A DNA stretch of 64,000 nt from Neptunomonas japonica JAMM 1380 (GCF_016592555.1 NZ_AP014546.1:434001-498000); one strand, 5' to 3'. Shown: positions 25,387-34,373, counted from the stretch's first letter. Translations and numbers: made by a program. Notes: generated from the sequence alone by a model not told the origin.

Positions 25387-26877
25387 TTAGAGGCGGGCCT
25401 GTTGGTTGCATGATGTTAATTTAATACTTTGGCTAGTATTTTTTAGTTGCTTTAGATCTTCTGGGATGAGTCGTGATTGCTGGTCTTTTATGGATAGCCA
25501 GTATTGCTTATTTTGTTTGAATCTTGGTTGCGTTATGACAATGAAACCTTTTTTCTTTAGTTGAGTGACACGTTGCTTTGCACTTTCAGGGCCTGCGTAT
25601 AAACCAAGAGATACTTGTAGAGGTTCGCCATGCTTACTGGGAAGTAAAAAGTGGTCTTTGTCACCTGCTTTGCGTAAGCGTTTTAAGTAAGCTCTTGCTT
25701 GAGATTTAGAATCAAAGAGAGGTGACAGTACTTTAAATCCAACCTGTTCATTGGTCGTGTCATGCTCGACTGTGGTTGTTAGGTTTTGTGTATTTAATGT
25801 GCTTGCTGCGGTGATAGCTGCGGCTTCGTTTATGTAGGGGCCTAACCAAGAACAGTGATCTGTTTCCGCTGAGTTTCCAGCGATCCTGGTTTCTATTGAA
25901 GGCATCCTTGATGGGTGTTTGTTTGTGTCTTTTTTGCCCTGCCCATTGCTCACTGCAGAGGTGTCTAGAGCGGTTAGTTGCTCTGATTCTGGTGCTGTTT
26001 TTTGTTCGGCTATCGCTGAAGTAACGGCAGGGATTTCCTGATGTAAAAAGTTTATACGACAGCGCAACCCCGCTGGAATTTTGTAATCAGGGTTTTCTAA
26101 TATTAAACGAACACCGAAGGTGCCACTGGCAACGTCAGCAACACGATCAATTCGGCTAACTTTTGCTTGCCACTTACCGTTAACAGACTCAGAGGATACA
26201 TCAGCAATCATACCCTGCTGAATTCTACCTAGTTGCTCTACTGGTATAATGACTTCTACATGAAGAGGAGATAGTTGGGCTACGCGAACAATAGGCTGGT
26301 CATCTACATATTCACCCATTGTTTTAAAGCGCTCCATTATAACGCCAGTTATAGGACTTTTAATTGAGTGGCGTGCTAAGACTTCTTTTGCACGCACTAG
26401 CTCCAAGCGTGCTAGTTTTTGATTATCCATTGCTTGGCGTAGTTGAATCTGTGTGAGCTTTGTTTCGGTTTGAGTTTGATCCATGTCTTTATTTGAAATG
26501 ACATTTTTTGAAAATAAATCTTCAATACGCTGGTACTGACGCTTACCGAAAGCTGCATTAGTACGGCGAAGGTCAATTTCAGCCGTGAGTGCTGCTTTTG
26601 TACGCGCTAATTCTAACGCTGCAGTATTGATTCCTGATTCTAATTTGGCAACGATATCCCCAGCTTCAACAAAATCACTTCTGTCTACAAATACAGTGCT
26701 TAGTACGCCAGGAACACTGCTACCTAAATCGGCTACCATGCTTGGGTTTATCACGCAGTCTAGTGGTTCTAGTATTTGAGGTGTATGAGTTTCATTCCCT
26801 AAAGTAATGCTGGAAAGTAATATACAGAAAGTAAACGTGAAAACCTGATAGCTATATCGGTGTAGCGTTTTAGTCAT
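25387..26877 (-). CDS. Periplasmic HlyD/RND-type adaptor with C-terminal SPOR-like domain
   Basis: 496 residues. There is an N-terminal signal or anchor (hydrophobic FTFTFCILLSSITLG within the first 30). A lipoyl/barrel-sandwich half (GVLSTVFVDRSDFVEAGDIVAKLES) comes next, then a helical hairpin of about 70 residues, the second lipoyl half (HSIKSPITGVIMERF) and beta-barrel sequence (PLHVEVIIPVEQLG). After a low-complexity linker, residues 340-490 hold two SPOR-like repeats (YLKRLRKAGDKDHFLL; VSLGLYAGPESAKQRVTQLKKKGF), which in other proteins bind peptidoglycan. An adaptor ending in a wall-binding domain is unusual. It lies 110 bases upstream of the adhesin gene in the same unit. No cognate inner-membrane pump is encoded nearby. 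Confidence 0.85.
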   Translation of the reverse strand: MTKTLHRYSYQVFTFTFCILLSSITLGNETHTPQILEPLDCVINPSMVADLGSSVPGVLSTVFVDRSDFVEAGDIVAKLESGINTAALELARTKAALTAEIDLRRTNAAFGKRQYQRIEDLFSKNVISNKDMDQTQTETKLTQIQLRQAMDNQKLARLELVRAKEVLARHSIKSPITGVIMERFKTMGEYVDDQPIVRVAQLSPLHVEVIIPVEQLGRIQQGMIADVSSESVNGKWQAKVSRIDRVADVASGTFGVRLILENPDYKIPAGLRCRINFLHQEIPAVTSAIAEQKTAPESEQLTALDTSAVSNGQGKKDTNKHPSRMPSIETRIAGNSAETDHCSWLGPYINEAAAITAASTLNTQNLTTTVEHDTTNEQVGFKVLSPLFDSKSQARAYLKRLRKAGDKDHFLLPSKHGEPLQVSLGLYAGPESAKQRVTQLKKKGFIVITQPRFKQNKQYWLSIKDQQSRLIPEDLKQLKNTSQSIKLTSCNQQARL

Positions 26878-26985
26878 GCACTGCCTTCGGTTGAGCGTTA
26901 AACTGATTCTTTATCAGTATGTTATTAAGTATCGTATGGTTTGTGGATTAATCCAGCTTATCGGTTAGTTCATTAGTATTGGCTC

Positions 26986-29145
26986 TTATATTGATAGGCG
27001 ACTTAATAAAAGTTGTTGAGTGCTGCGCGTCCATTGTTTCCATAAAGGTTCTGATCCGTGGTTTAGGCGAATGTAAACGCGGCCTCCAATGCCTGCTGTT
27101 TTTGTTCCTTCAGGTAGACTGAGGTCTAGCTGGAATATCTTTTGGGTTGCTGTTAAGCCGCTTTGGTCATTGGTATCGACAGTAATATAACCGCCTCCCA
27201 GTGCTCCTAACGCCGCGCTAGGTAGCTGTTTACTGCCGGCTGGCACTTCTCGTAGTAATGTTGCTTGTATAGGTGTACCAAGTTGGTCTGCTAGCATTAC
27301 TTGGATGGAAATAGGTTTGTCACGTAACAAGCCTGCGCTTTTTTGAGTGATAGCCGCACGTATGGTTGGTTTTTTATCTTGTATGACATAACCCAGTATT
27401 TCACCGTGGCGTATAAATTTTCCGCGTAGCTCATGTGGATTGTGCAAAATAAAGCGACCATCAAGTGGACTACGCACTTGAAGGTTATTAATACGACTAG
27501 CGATTTCTTTTAGTTCAGCTGTCACCGCATTGATGTCATCAGTTACCATCGCTCCGCGGATTCGGCTACGTTGTTGTGCCGTAAACTGTTGTGTCTGTAG
27601 CTCGGATAAGCGTGCTTCTAGTGCTTTTTGCTGAGTAAGTAAGGTCTCGTCTTCTAATAATAAAAGCAGTTCACCTGATGAAACTTGACTGTTTGATGAA
27701 ACTAACACTTCTTTTACAAAGCTGTCAGATGTACTGTGGATGTTGCCTTTCTCATTGAAAGTTATAACCCCTTGCGCTTGTGTTACCAGAGGCATAGGTA
27801 CTATTAATGAACCAAAACATAATACTAGAATGGCTCCTAAAGCAACAAAACCTCGAATACGACGAGCTTCTAATCGCTGGCTAGTGGCTAAAAATAACAA
27901 GGTGAATATAAGCGGTTTGAGTAGCTGCATGAAAAGAGCCCAGCATGCCAAAATGACCCCAACGATAAGGAACTCTGTCGATAGGTATAAAGCAATGCTG
28001 ACTAAAACAGTTAAACGATAGATAGGTGACGCAAGCCCGTAAAAAGCAAACCATGCGTGCTCCCCAGCGGCGGTTACAGGTGATCGAGTGTCAGATAGTC
28101 CTAGAATGTGTTTCTGCATGAGGTATAGGTAAAACCGGGCCGAACGTGAAGCAAGATTAGGGATTTCAATTTGATCTTCTAAGATGTAATAACCATCAAA
28201 TTTTAGTAAAGGATTGCCATTGAAGAGTAGGGTAGACACGCTGCCAAGGATAGCGATATTTAGTGCAGCATCATGAATGGTGCCGGGTTCTGTTAGTAAC
28301 CAAATGAATAACCCTAATGCCGCCAGTAGCATTTCTACAAAAATGCCGGCAGCCCCAACCATCACTCTTCTTTTCTTGTCACGAAAAGCTGATGCGGCGG
28401 ATGCGTTTACATAAGGAACGGGCATGAAAACGAGTAAGGTGATGCCTGTTTCGTGCACCTCTCCCCCCCAGGCTTTAACAGCCATGCCATGTCCTAACTC
28501 ATGAAGTATTTTGATCGCAGGGAATAAAATCCAGAATGACACAACTTCTGAGGTACTTAACGACTTTGCACCGATAGCGGCTGTAATTAGCTGGGCGTTA
28601 GCTACCGCTAAAATACTAGCCAGTAACATAATTCCAATCCATACATATAAGCCTGCACGGGAAAAAATTATGCGAGATAAAGGTGCTAAATGAGTCAGCA
28701 TCTGGTCGGGATCAAAGATAGGGATGCGCAACGATAATGGATTATTGAGGGCTTTTTTTCGTGAATGCTGGGCTTGAGTGTAACGGTTAATAATGTCTTG
28801 GGCGCTGTGCGGAAGCCCATCGCGTAGTACTTCTGCGTTGTGTAATAGCGCTAAAATTTGCATTATGTCTTCAGGTTTTAGCGCTTGGTCTTGATGTTGA
28901 GGTGTGTTGGCTAAATGCAATATTTCTTGGATGCTGAAGTCGCCATTTAAGCGTCCTATGACCTGAAAGGCAGATGCATTGAAACGATTAAAGTTACCTG
29001 ATGACTCATCATGCAAAATATACCAACGTTCGCCTCGGTAATATTGAACACGAATGCGTACATCTTTTCGTAAGCGTGGCTTCAGCTCTGCTATATGCTC
29101 CCAGAGTGATGGTGCTGGCTGGTCGAATGTAGGGTTAGCAGTCAT
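26986..29145 (-). CDS. Polytopic PqqD-like / M50 metalloprotease / HlyD fusion
   Basis: 719 residues in three parts. Residues 25-115 resemble the PqqD winged-helix fold, which binds leader peptides in RiPP systems (WYILHDESSGNFNRFNASAF...LLHNAEVL). Residues 160-450 are multi-spanning with the M50 zinc motif HELGHG at 215-220 and a second metal motif NPLLKFDGYYIL with D317. Residues 450-719 are a lipoyl/HlyD adaptor (GVITFNEKGNIHSTSDSFVKEVLV, coiled coil, NNLQVRSPLDGRFIL). Related fusions are annotated as peptide zinc metalloproteases with HlyD domains. It starts three bases after the GAF-HlyD gene and probably forms a complex with it. Processing or export of the adhesin is the likely role, by context. 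Confidence 0.88.
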   Translation of the reverse strand: MTANPTFDQPAPSLWEHIAELKPRLRKDVRIRVQYYRGERWYILHDESSGNFNRFNASAFQVIGRLNGDFSIQEILHLANTPQHQDQALKPEDIMQILALLHNAEVLRDGLPHSAQDIINRYTQAQHSRKKALNNPLSLRIPIFDPDQMLTHLAPLSRIIFSRAGLYVWIGIMLLASILAVANAQLITAAIGAKSLSTSEVVSFWILFPAIKILHELGHGMAVKAWGGEVHETGITLLVFMPVPYVNASAASAFRDKKRRVMVGAAGIFVEMLLAALGLFIWLLTEPGTIHDAALNIAILGSVSTLLFNGNPLLKFDGYYILEDQIEIPNLASRSARFYLYLMQKHILGLSDTRSPVTAAGEHAWFAFYGLASPIYRLTVLVSIALYLSTEFLIVGVILACWALFMQLLKPLIFTLLFLATSQRLEARRIRGFVALGAILVLCFGSLIVPMPLVTQAQGVITFNEKGNIHSTSDSFVKEVLVSSNSQVSSGELLLLLEDETLLTQQKALEARLSELQTQQFTAQQRSRIRGAMVTDDINAVTAELKEIASRINNLQVRSPLDGRFILHNPHELRGKFIRHGEILGYVIQDKKPTIRAAITQKSAGLLRDKPISIQVMLADQLGTPIQATLLREVPAGSKQLPSAALGALGGGYITVDTNDQSGLTATQKIFQLDLSLPEGTKTAGIGGRVYIRLNHGSEPLWKQWTRSTQQLLLSRLSI

Positions 29146-29148
29146 CTG

Positions 29149-30939
29149 TTAAAAACCTAGAGACCACGCCCATAAGCGCAGTCTATCTTTAAGTGATTTA
29201 GTCCAGACGCTTAATATACTAGCGCGGCCTGTAATGATTTTTGCAATGCCTTGCATTCCTGGTCGCATACCGGGAGGGATGTCAGAAATTTCTGCTTCAA
29301 CGTGAAAGTTATTGCTGCCGTGTGCAACAGAGGCAATAGGTAAGATACGTGAGATTTTTAATTGGATGAATTGCTCTGGTAGTCCTGTTAATCGTAGTTT
29401 TCCTAGCTGTTTTGAAGAGAGCGAGGCAATGTCGTGTTCATCAACTTGTAAAGCTACTTTGTAGCTATCTATTGGCACTATTTCAAATAAAAGCTGCCCT
29501 CGTTCAATGGGGGCTCCTAAAGCTCTATTCCAGTCGCCACTGACGAGTAGGCCATCAAAAGGGGCTAGTAACTGTGTATGTTGTAATTGCTTATTAACTT
29601 GATTTAGTTGAGCATCTGTTTGTGCAATACGGGCACTTAGCACGCTTCCTTGAGCCCTGTTTCGAGTGGCAAGAGCTTCTTGGTACTCTTTGGCATGTTT
29701 TGCGCGTTCAGTGAGCCATTTTTCTTGCTCAAGCAGTAAGTCTCGATTGTCCAATGTAGCGATAATTTGTCCTTGTGCAACACTGTCGCCCGCTCTAGCA
29801 TTTGCCGTGGCAATATAACTGCTAAAAGGCGCAACAATGGATTGTTGGGTCGCTCCTTCAATCGTTGCTTTAGCCGAAACAATTTGTTCCGTTTGGATGA
29901 GCGTTAGTAGTATCGCAACAATAATGCTGACTATTATTGTTGCTTTGAAACGAAGATGACTAATGCTACCTAGCTTCTTGATATTTGCTTCTTTGCTTTT
30001 CCAAGAGCGTTGATCGTTATGCTGCCTGAGGTTAATTATGGGGGCTATATGCTCATTAATAGCGGTTATCTGATCAAAAAAAGTGTTGTCGAAACTGCTA
30101 TTCTTTTCATTGAATAGAGTTAGCACGCCTATTTGTGTTTCACCGTATAATAATGGGGCAGAAAAAACGCAACCATTACTGTCGTTGAGCAGCTGTTGAG
30201 TATGAATGTGCGCTGATCCAGCTCCATTGTTGGTCTTGTTGGCTATAAATATGGGCTTGCTATATTCAATGCATTCCTCCATTGCGAACTCTATTTGGCT
30301 GATTCGATTGATGCGTCGATCAAATTGCAATTGATGAGATATGCTAATGATTTGAACCTGTAGGCCTTTTTTTAAACCTAGAATGACTCTTGAGCAATCA
30401 AAGTGATCAGCTAATAAATTACAGAAGTTATACCCGGAAACGGCAAGTGGTTCACTACGTGAAAACAGTTCAACAGAGCTTAAGGCAAGTGTCGAGGTGT
30501 GGTGACGGTCATTGTAGGCTTGCTCAAGCGCTTTTTCTGCCCAGACAGTGCCCCATTGCAGTAATTGTAAAACAGCTTGGCGCTGTTGGTCTGATCTGAT
30601 TTCTAGTGCAAGCACCACGGCGCCAATGATTCTGTCTTTTTGTAGTAGGGGGTAGGCAACATAATCAAACACCTTGGCGTCGTCACTTACTTCTTTTTGA
30701 GCAATACCTGCTCCACCTTTAATGGCTTTTAAAGCAATGATTTGTTGAGTTGATGATACTTGGCTAGTAGAAGGCCATATTGCTAATGGTGTTGGGTGGT
30801 TGATAGCATTTTTTTCAGATAAATACACCGCGCCGCTATTTACATCAGAAATCATCCTGCACTGCCAGTCTAACCAGTGATCAACTTCATGAGGAGTTTT
30901 AGGCGGTGTAGGTGTGCCACTATTGTTTGAATTAGGCAT
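29149..30939 (-). CDS. GAF-domain HlyD-type membrane fusion protein
   Basis: 596 residues. The cytoplasmic N-terminal half (about 20-315) looks like two GAF-type domains (DWQCRMISDVNSGAVYL...; ILGLKKGLQVQIISISHQLQ...GCVFSAPLLYGETQIGVLTLF). A single membrane helix lies near 332-350 (IIVSIIVAILLTLI). The periplasmic half is a HlyD adaptor: barrel-sandwich halves SYIATANARAGDSVAQGQIIATLD and LLAPFDGLLVSGDW, a coiled coil between them, and a beta-barrel ending GMRPGMQGIAKI. It is the first gene of the five-gene unit. Fusion of a ligand-sensing domain to an export adaptor suggests export controlled by a cytoplasmic signal; the ligand is unknown. The start has no strong ribosome-binding site. Confidence 0.85.
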   Translation of the reverse strand: MPNSNNSGTPTPPKTPHEVDHWLDWQCRMISDVNSGAVYLSEKNAINHPTPLAIWPSTSQVSSTQQIIALKAIKGGAGIAQKEVSDDAKVFDYVAYPLLQKDRIIGAVVLALEIRSDQQRQAVLQLLQWGTVWAEKALEQAYNDRHHTSTLALSSVELFSRSEPLAVSGYNFCNLLADHFDCSRVILGLKKGLQVQIISISHQLQFDRRINRISQIEFAMEECIEYSKPIFIANKTNNGAGSAHIHTQQLLNDSNGCVFSAPLLYGETQIGVLTLFNEKNSSFDNTFFDQITAINEHIAPIINLRQHNDQRSWKSKEANIKKLGSISHLRFKATIIVSIIVAILLTLIQTEQIVSAKATIEGATQQSIVAPFSSYIATANARAGDSVAQGQIIATLDNRDLLLEQEKWLTERAKHAKEYQEALATRNRAQGSVLSARIAQTDAQLNQVNKQLQHTQLLAPFDGLLVSGDWNRALGAPIERGQLLFEIVPIDSYKVALQVDEHDIASLSSKQLGKLRLTGLPEQFIQLKISRILPIASVAHGSNNFHVEAEISDIPPGMRPGMQGIAKIITGRASILSVWTKSLKDRLRLWAWSLGF

Positions 30940-31053
30940 CGCTTAACCAATAAGCTACAACAGCTGATGCATTGCCCTTAGAGGGTAATAAGTGGGTGAT
31001 GTTTTTTGATAAATGTGATGATGTAATCACTATTTTTCTCACTGGGGTTACTT

Positions 31054-31076
31054 CTTGGAAGTTATGTTCTTCCTAG
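31054..31076 (-). other. Hairpin in the leader of the adhesin operon
   Basis: CTTGGAAG/CTTCCTAG arms (one mismatch) with a 7-base loop lie in the 435-base gap 30940-31374, inside the inferred 5' leader of the minus-strand unit. The rest of this gap is A/T-rich with no gene or recognised riboswitch. Confidence 0.3.
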
Positions 31077-31123
31077 CGTGTTTACAGGCTTTTAAGTCTG
31101 TTTCTATCCATGTTTATAGAAAA

Positions 31124-31151
31124 ATTATAGACCATGAATTACACATGTGAG
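31124..31151 (-). promoter_or_regulatory. Candidate sigma-70 promoter for the adhesin/export operon
   Basis: On the minus strand a perfect TATAAT (31129-31124) has CTCACA (4 of 6 -35 matches) 16 bp upstream. It would give a leader of about 180 bases before the GAF-HlyD start. A palindrome CACATGTG overlaps the -35 region. Confidence 0.4.
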
Positions 31152-31340
31152 GTGTTTATTAGTAAGTAGTTATTAATAAAAAAATAACGGGTTGATGAAA
31201 GATTTTCATTGTTATAAAAGATGAATATTAGCTTAATAATATGAGATTTTTTGATTTAATTTGTTTGAAAATAAAAAAACTACCAGGTTATCAAAGCTAT
31301 GTAATGAAAAGTATCTATGTGATTATGTAAATAAGGAGGG

Positions 31341-31368
31341 CTTACCAGTGACCTAAGGCACCGGTAAG
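31341..31368 (-). terminator. Hairpin after dxs
   Basis: CTTACC-GTG arms pair with CAC-GGTAAG (one internal mismatch, 8-base loop), seven bases past the dxs stop. There is no T-run on the minus strand, so it may stabilise the 3' end or terminate only partly. Confidence 0.4.
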
Positions 31369-31374
31369 TAAAAG

Positions 31375-33123
31375 CTAAAACGTAAGTATATTTTCTGAGT
31401 ATTGGAACTCTCTTGTGGCGTGTTCAACCCATTCATCTGGAATGCCTAGAATTTTTAGTGACCCTTGCCAAGCTGATTGTGCAATAAATTCTGCGACGGC
31501 AGAGCCTGCACCACCTTGTATTGCATGATCTTCAATACTGATAAAACTCTGATGTGTTTTCATCAAAATACTGAGTAGTTCCGTATCTAAAGGTTTCACG
31601 AAGCGCATATCTACCAGTGTATGTTGGCCTTTCTTAGCTAGTTCTTTTGCTTCAGGAAGTAGCGGGCCAAAGCTAAGTACTGCAGTGCCGGACGTTCCTG
31701 ATACTAATAGCCTTGCTTTTCCTATTGGTAGGGTTTCATCGTTACAGATGGGTTCTGGGCAGGATCCGCTTCCGCGAGGGTATCTCACTGCAGCGGGCCC
31801 CTTGTATGCATAGCCAGTGTTAAGCATTAGCCACTGTTCTTGCTCATCTGCTGGGGTCATTATGACGAGACCAGGAATACAACGCATGGCGGCAATATCA
31901 AAACTGCCTGAGTGAGTTGCACCGTCTTCCCCAACTAACCCGGCACGATCCACGGCTAATAAAACGTCTAAAGACTGAATAGCAATATCATGTACTAGTT
32001 GGTCATAAGCACGCTGTAGAAAAGTAGAGTAGATGGCTACGACGGGCTTGATTCCTGTGCAGGCAAGACCTGCAGCAAAAGTTAGAGCATGCTGTTCTGC
32101 AATGGCTACGTCAAAATAGCGTTCTGGGAACGTCTGTGAAAACGCAATCAAGTCTGACCCTTCACGCATGGCAGGTGTAATACCTACCAATTTTTTATCT
32201 TGTTGCGCTTTATGTAGTAGCCAGCGACCAAAGTGGTTTGCAAAAGTAGCTTGCTTAGGTTTTTGGGGCGCAGTTATAGGCTCAAGTTTAGTGATGGCAT
32301 GATAACCAACAGGGTCTGCTTCTGCGGGTAAAAAACCTTTGCCCTTAAGTGTGGTTATATGTAAAAACTGTGGCCCAGGTTTATTTAGAGCGTCTTTTAA
32401 TGCGGGTAGTAAAGCCTCAAAGTCATGACCATCAATAGGTCCTTGATATTCAAAAGCCAGCGCCTCAAATAATGCTGCCGTTATTTTGCTGCGATTTCCT
32501 TTGGTTAGCTTAAGGTTTTTAGCTAAATAAGTGGCTAACCCACCCTCATTACGAGATATCGACATATCATTGTCGTTGAGGATAACTAATAAGTTGGCGT
32601 TTGTATGTGACGCATGATTAAGCGCTTCAAAAGCCATACCGGCTGTAAGGGCTCCGTCGCCAATAACCGCGACTGTTTTGCTTTGTATTCCATTCAATTG
32701 ATCGGCGACCGCCATACCAAGTGCGGCGCTAATTGATGTGCTTGAATGCCCTGTGCCAAAGTCATCGTATGAGCTTTCCTCACGACGAGGAAAAGGCGCT
32801 AACCCATCCTTATGGCGAATAGTCAGCATTTGCTCACGACGGCCTGTAAGGATCTTATGTGGATAGCATTGATGCCCAACATCCCAAATCATGTGGTCGT
32901 TGGGTGTGTCTAGTAGATAATGTAACGCAATAGTTAGTTCTACTACACCCAAGCCTGCACCAAAATGTCCTCCTGTTTGCCCCACGCTATAAAGCAAGAA
33001 TGCGCGTAATTGCTCAGCTACTTCTGATAGCTGCGTGTCAGATAGGCGGCGAAGATCCGCTGGAAAATTGATGCTGTCCAATAATGGAGTAACAGGACGT
33101 GCAGTAGGAATATTAGTAAACAT
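31375..33123 (-). CDS. dxs: 1-deoxy-D-xylulose-5-phosphate synthase
   Basis: Thiamine-pyrophosphate enzyme that condenses pyruvate with glyceraldehyde 3-phosphate, the entry to the MEP isoprenoid pathway and to thiamine and pyridoxal synthesis. It shows IWDVGHQCYPHKILTGR, GTGHSSTSISAALGMA, the TPP/Mg motif GDGALTAGMAFEALN...NDNDMSIS, AIAEQHALTFAAGLA and DRAGLVGEDGATHSG. At 582 residues it is about 38 shorter than E. coli Dxs. The loss lies in the linker just after NDNDMSIS (here RNEGGLATYLAKNLKLTKGN), a flexible region in known structures, so activity should be retained. It overlaps ispA by one base (TGATG) in an xseB-ispA-dxs operon. Confidence 0.97.
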   Translation of the reverse strand: MFTNIPTARPVTPLLDSINFPADLRRLSDTQLSEVAEQLRAFLLYSVGQTGGHFGAGLGVVELTIALHYLLDTPNDHMIWDVGHQCYPHKILTGRREQMLTIRHKDGLAPFPRREESSYDDFGTGHSSTSISAALGMAVADQLNGIQSKTVAVIGDGALTAGMAFEALNHASHTNANLLVILNDNDMSISRNEGGLATYLAKNLKLTKGNRSKITAALFEALAFEYQGPIDGHDFEALLPALKDALNKPGPQFLHITTLKGKGFLPAEADPVGYHAITKLEPITAPQKPKQATFANHFGRWLLHKAQQDKKLVGITPAMREGSDLIAFSQTFPERYFDVAIAEQHALTFAAGLACTGIKPVVAIYSTFLQRAYDQLVHDIAIQSLDVLLAVDRAGLVGEDGATHSGSFDIAAMRCIPGLVIMTPADEQEQWLMLNTGYAYKGPAAVRYPRGSGSCPEPICNDETLPIGKARLLVSGTSGTAVLSFGPLLPEAKELAKKGQHTLVDMRFVKPLDTELLSILMKTHQSFISIEDHAIQGGAGSAVAEFIAQSAWQGSLKILGIPDEWVEHATREFQYSENILTF

Positions 33124-34007
33124 CAGTGGGACCGGTTAACAATGTAGTCAGCCAATTCCCTTAGCAGTTTTCCTTGTTCGCCAAAGGGTTGCATGGCGTC
33201 TAGTGCTGCTCTGTGCAGGCTATCTAGTTTTGCTTTAGCGCCTTCCATGCCCAGAAGTGCAGGGTAGGTAGGCTTGTTTTGTTCCAAGTCTGATCCTTGC
33301 GGCTTACCGAGTGTTTGTGTGTCACCTTCAATATCGAGGATGTCATCTTTTACCTGAAAGGCCAGCCCAATAGCCTCTCCATAAGCGAGTAAGGCTGTTT
33401 TCGTTTCTAGGTTTTGGCACTCTGCCGATAAGTAGCCCAGTTCAATTGCAGCATTAATCAATGCTCCCGTCTTATGAGCATGCATCTGTTTTAGCTGCTC
33501 AAGTGCTAGCGGCTTATCCACATGGCTCAGGTCGAATGCTTGCCCGGCCACCATGCCTTTGTCTCCACTGGCTCTTGCTAATACAGAGATCATTTGCAAT
33601 TTAGTGCTTGTATTCGCTGGGTTGTTTGTAGAGCTAAGCAGTTCAAATGCAAAGCATTGCAGGGCATCGCCGGCAAGAATAGCAGTGGCCTCATCAAAAG
33701 CGATGTGACAAGTAGGTTTGCCACGCCTTAACTCATCATCATCCATCGCTGGAAGGTCATCATGTACTAAGGAGTAACTATGAACGCATTCAATAGCGCA
33801 TGCGGATGAATCTGCATGAGTTATATCGCCGTTAAGTAGCTGGTTAACCAAATAGACGAGTAATGGGCGCACTCTTTTTCCGCCATTAAATAATGCGTAT
33901 CGCATGGCATCCTGCAAGAGAGGTTCTATACTGTTGTGCACGAGCGAGTTTTTGAGCTGCTCATCTACACGATGGTGATATGTCTTAATGGCGGTCTGCA
34001 ATGCCAC
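33123..34007 (-). CDS. ispA: Farnesyl diphosphate synthase (polyprenyl synthetase)
   Basis: Adds isopentenyl diphosphate to dimethylallyl and geranyl diphosphate. Its 294 residues carry the first aspartate-rich motif DDLPAMDDDELRRG and the second KDDILDIEGD, plus GGKRVRPLL and HKTGALI. The length is standard for bacterial IspA. It sits between xseB (four bases away) and dxs (one-base overlap). This operon is the conventional gammaproteobacterial isoprenoid set. Confidence 0.96.
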   Translation of the reverse strand: MALQTAIKTYHHRVDEQLKNSLVHNSIEPLLQDAMRYALFNGGKRVRPLLVYLVNQLLNGDITHADSSACAIECVHSYSLVHDDLPAMDDDELRRGKPTCHIAFDEATAILAGDALQCFAFELLSSTNNPANTSTKLQMISVLARASGDKGMVAGQAFDLSHVDKPLALEQLKQMHAHKTGALINAAIELGYLSAECQNLETKTALLAYGEAIGLAFQVKDDILDIEGDTQTLGKPQGSDLEQNKPTYPALLGMEGAKAKLDSLHRAALDAMQPFGEQGKLLRELADYIVNRSH

Positions 34008-34011
34008 GGGA

Positions 34012-34254
34012 TTATTCCTGTTCTATGTTGAAGGGCTCAGTTTTATGCTCATCGTTTTGGGATGTAAGTATATGGACCTTTTGTTCGGCTTGGTCGAGCA
34101 TTGTCTGACATTCGCGAGTGAGTTTAATACCTTCTTCGAAGGCATTAAGGGAGGCTTCTAATGTTAAGTCGCCGTTCTCCATTTGAGTAACTAAGGACTC
34201 TAAGTCTGCTAGCGATTGTTCGAAATCAGGTGTTTTCTTTTTGCGAGGCATCAT
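34012..34254 (-). CDS. xseB: Exodeoxyribonuclease VII small subunit
   Basis: An 80-residue subunit of the single-strand exonuclease VII. It contains the family signature [26 protein letters not shown] and [22 protein letters not shown]. It is the first gene of the xseB-ispA-dxs operon, the normal arrangement, and divergent from pomA. Confidence 0.95.
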   Translation of the reverse strand: MMPRKKKTPDFEQSLADLESLVTQMENGDLTLEASLNAFEEGIKLTRECQTMLDQAEQKVHILTSQNDEHKTEPFNIEQE

Positions 34255-34373
34255 GAAATCCCATACTGGACGAGCCGTAAAATAATCGAATTGATACCGA
34301 ATTTAAAACTAGAGGTAAATCAATTCATAAAACTGCCGACATACACTTATACTTAAAGTTATATCTGTAGAGT

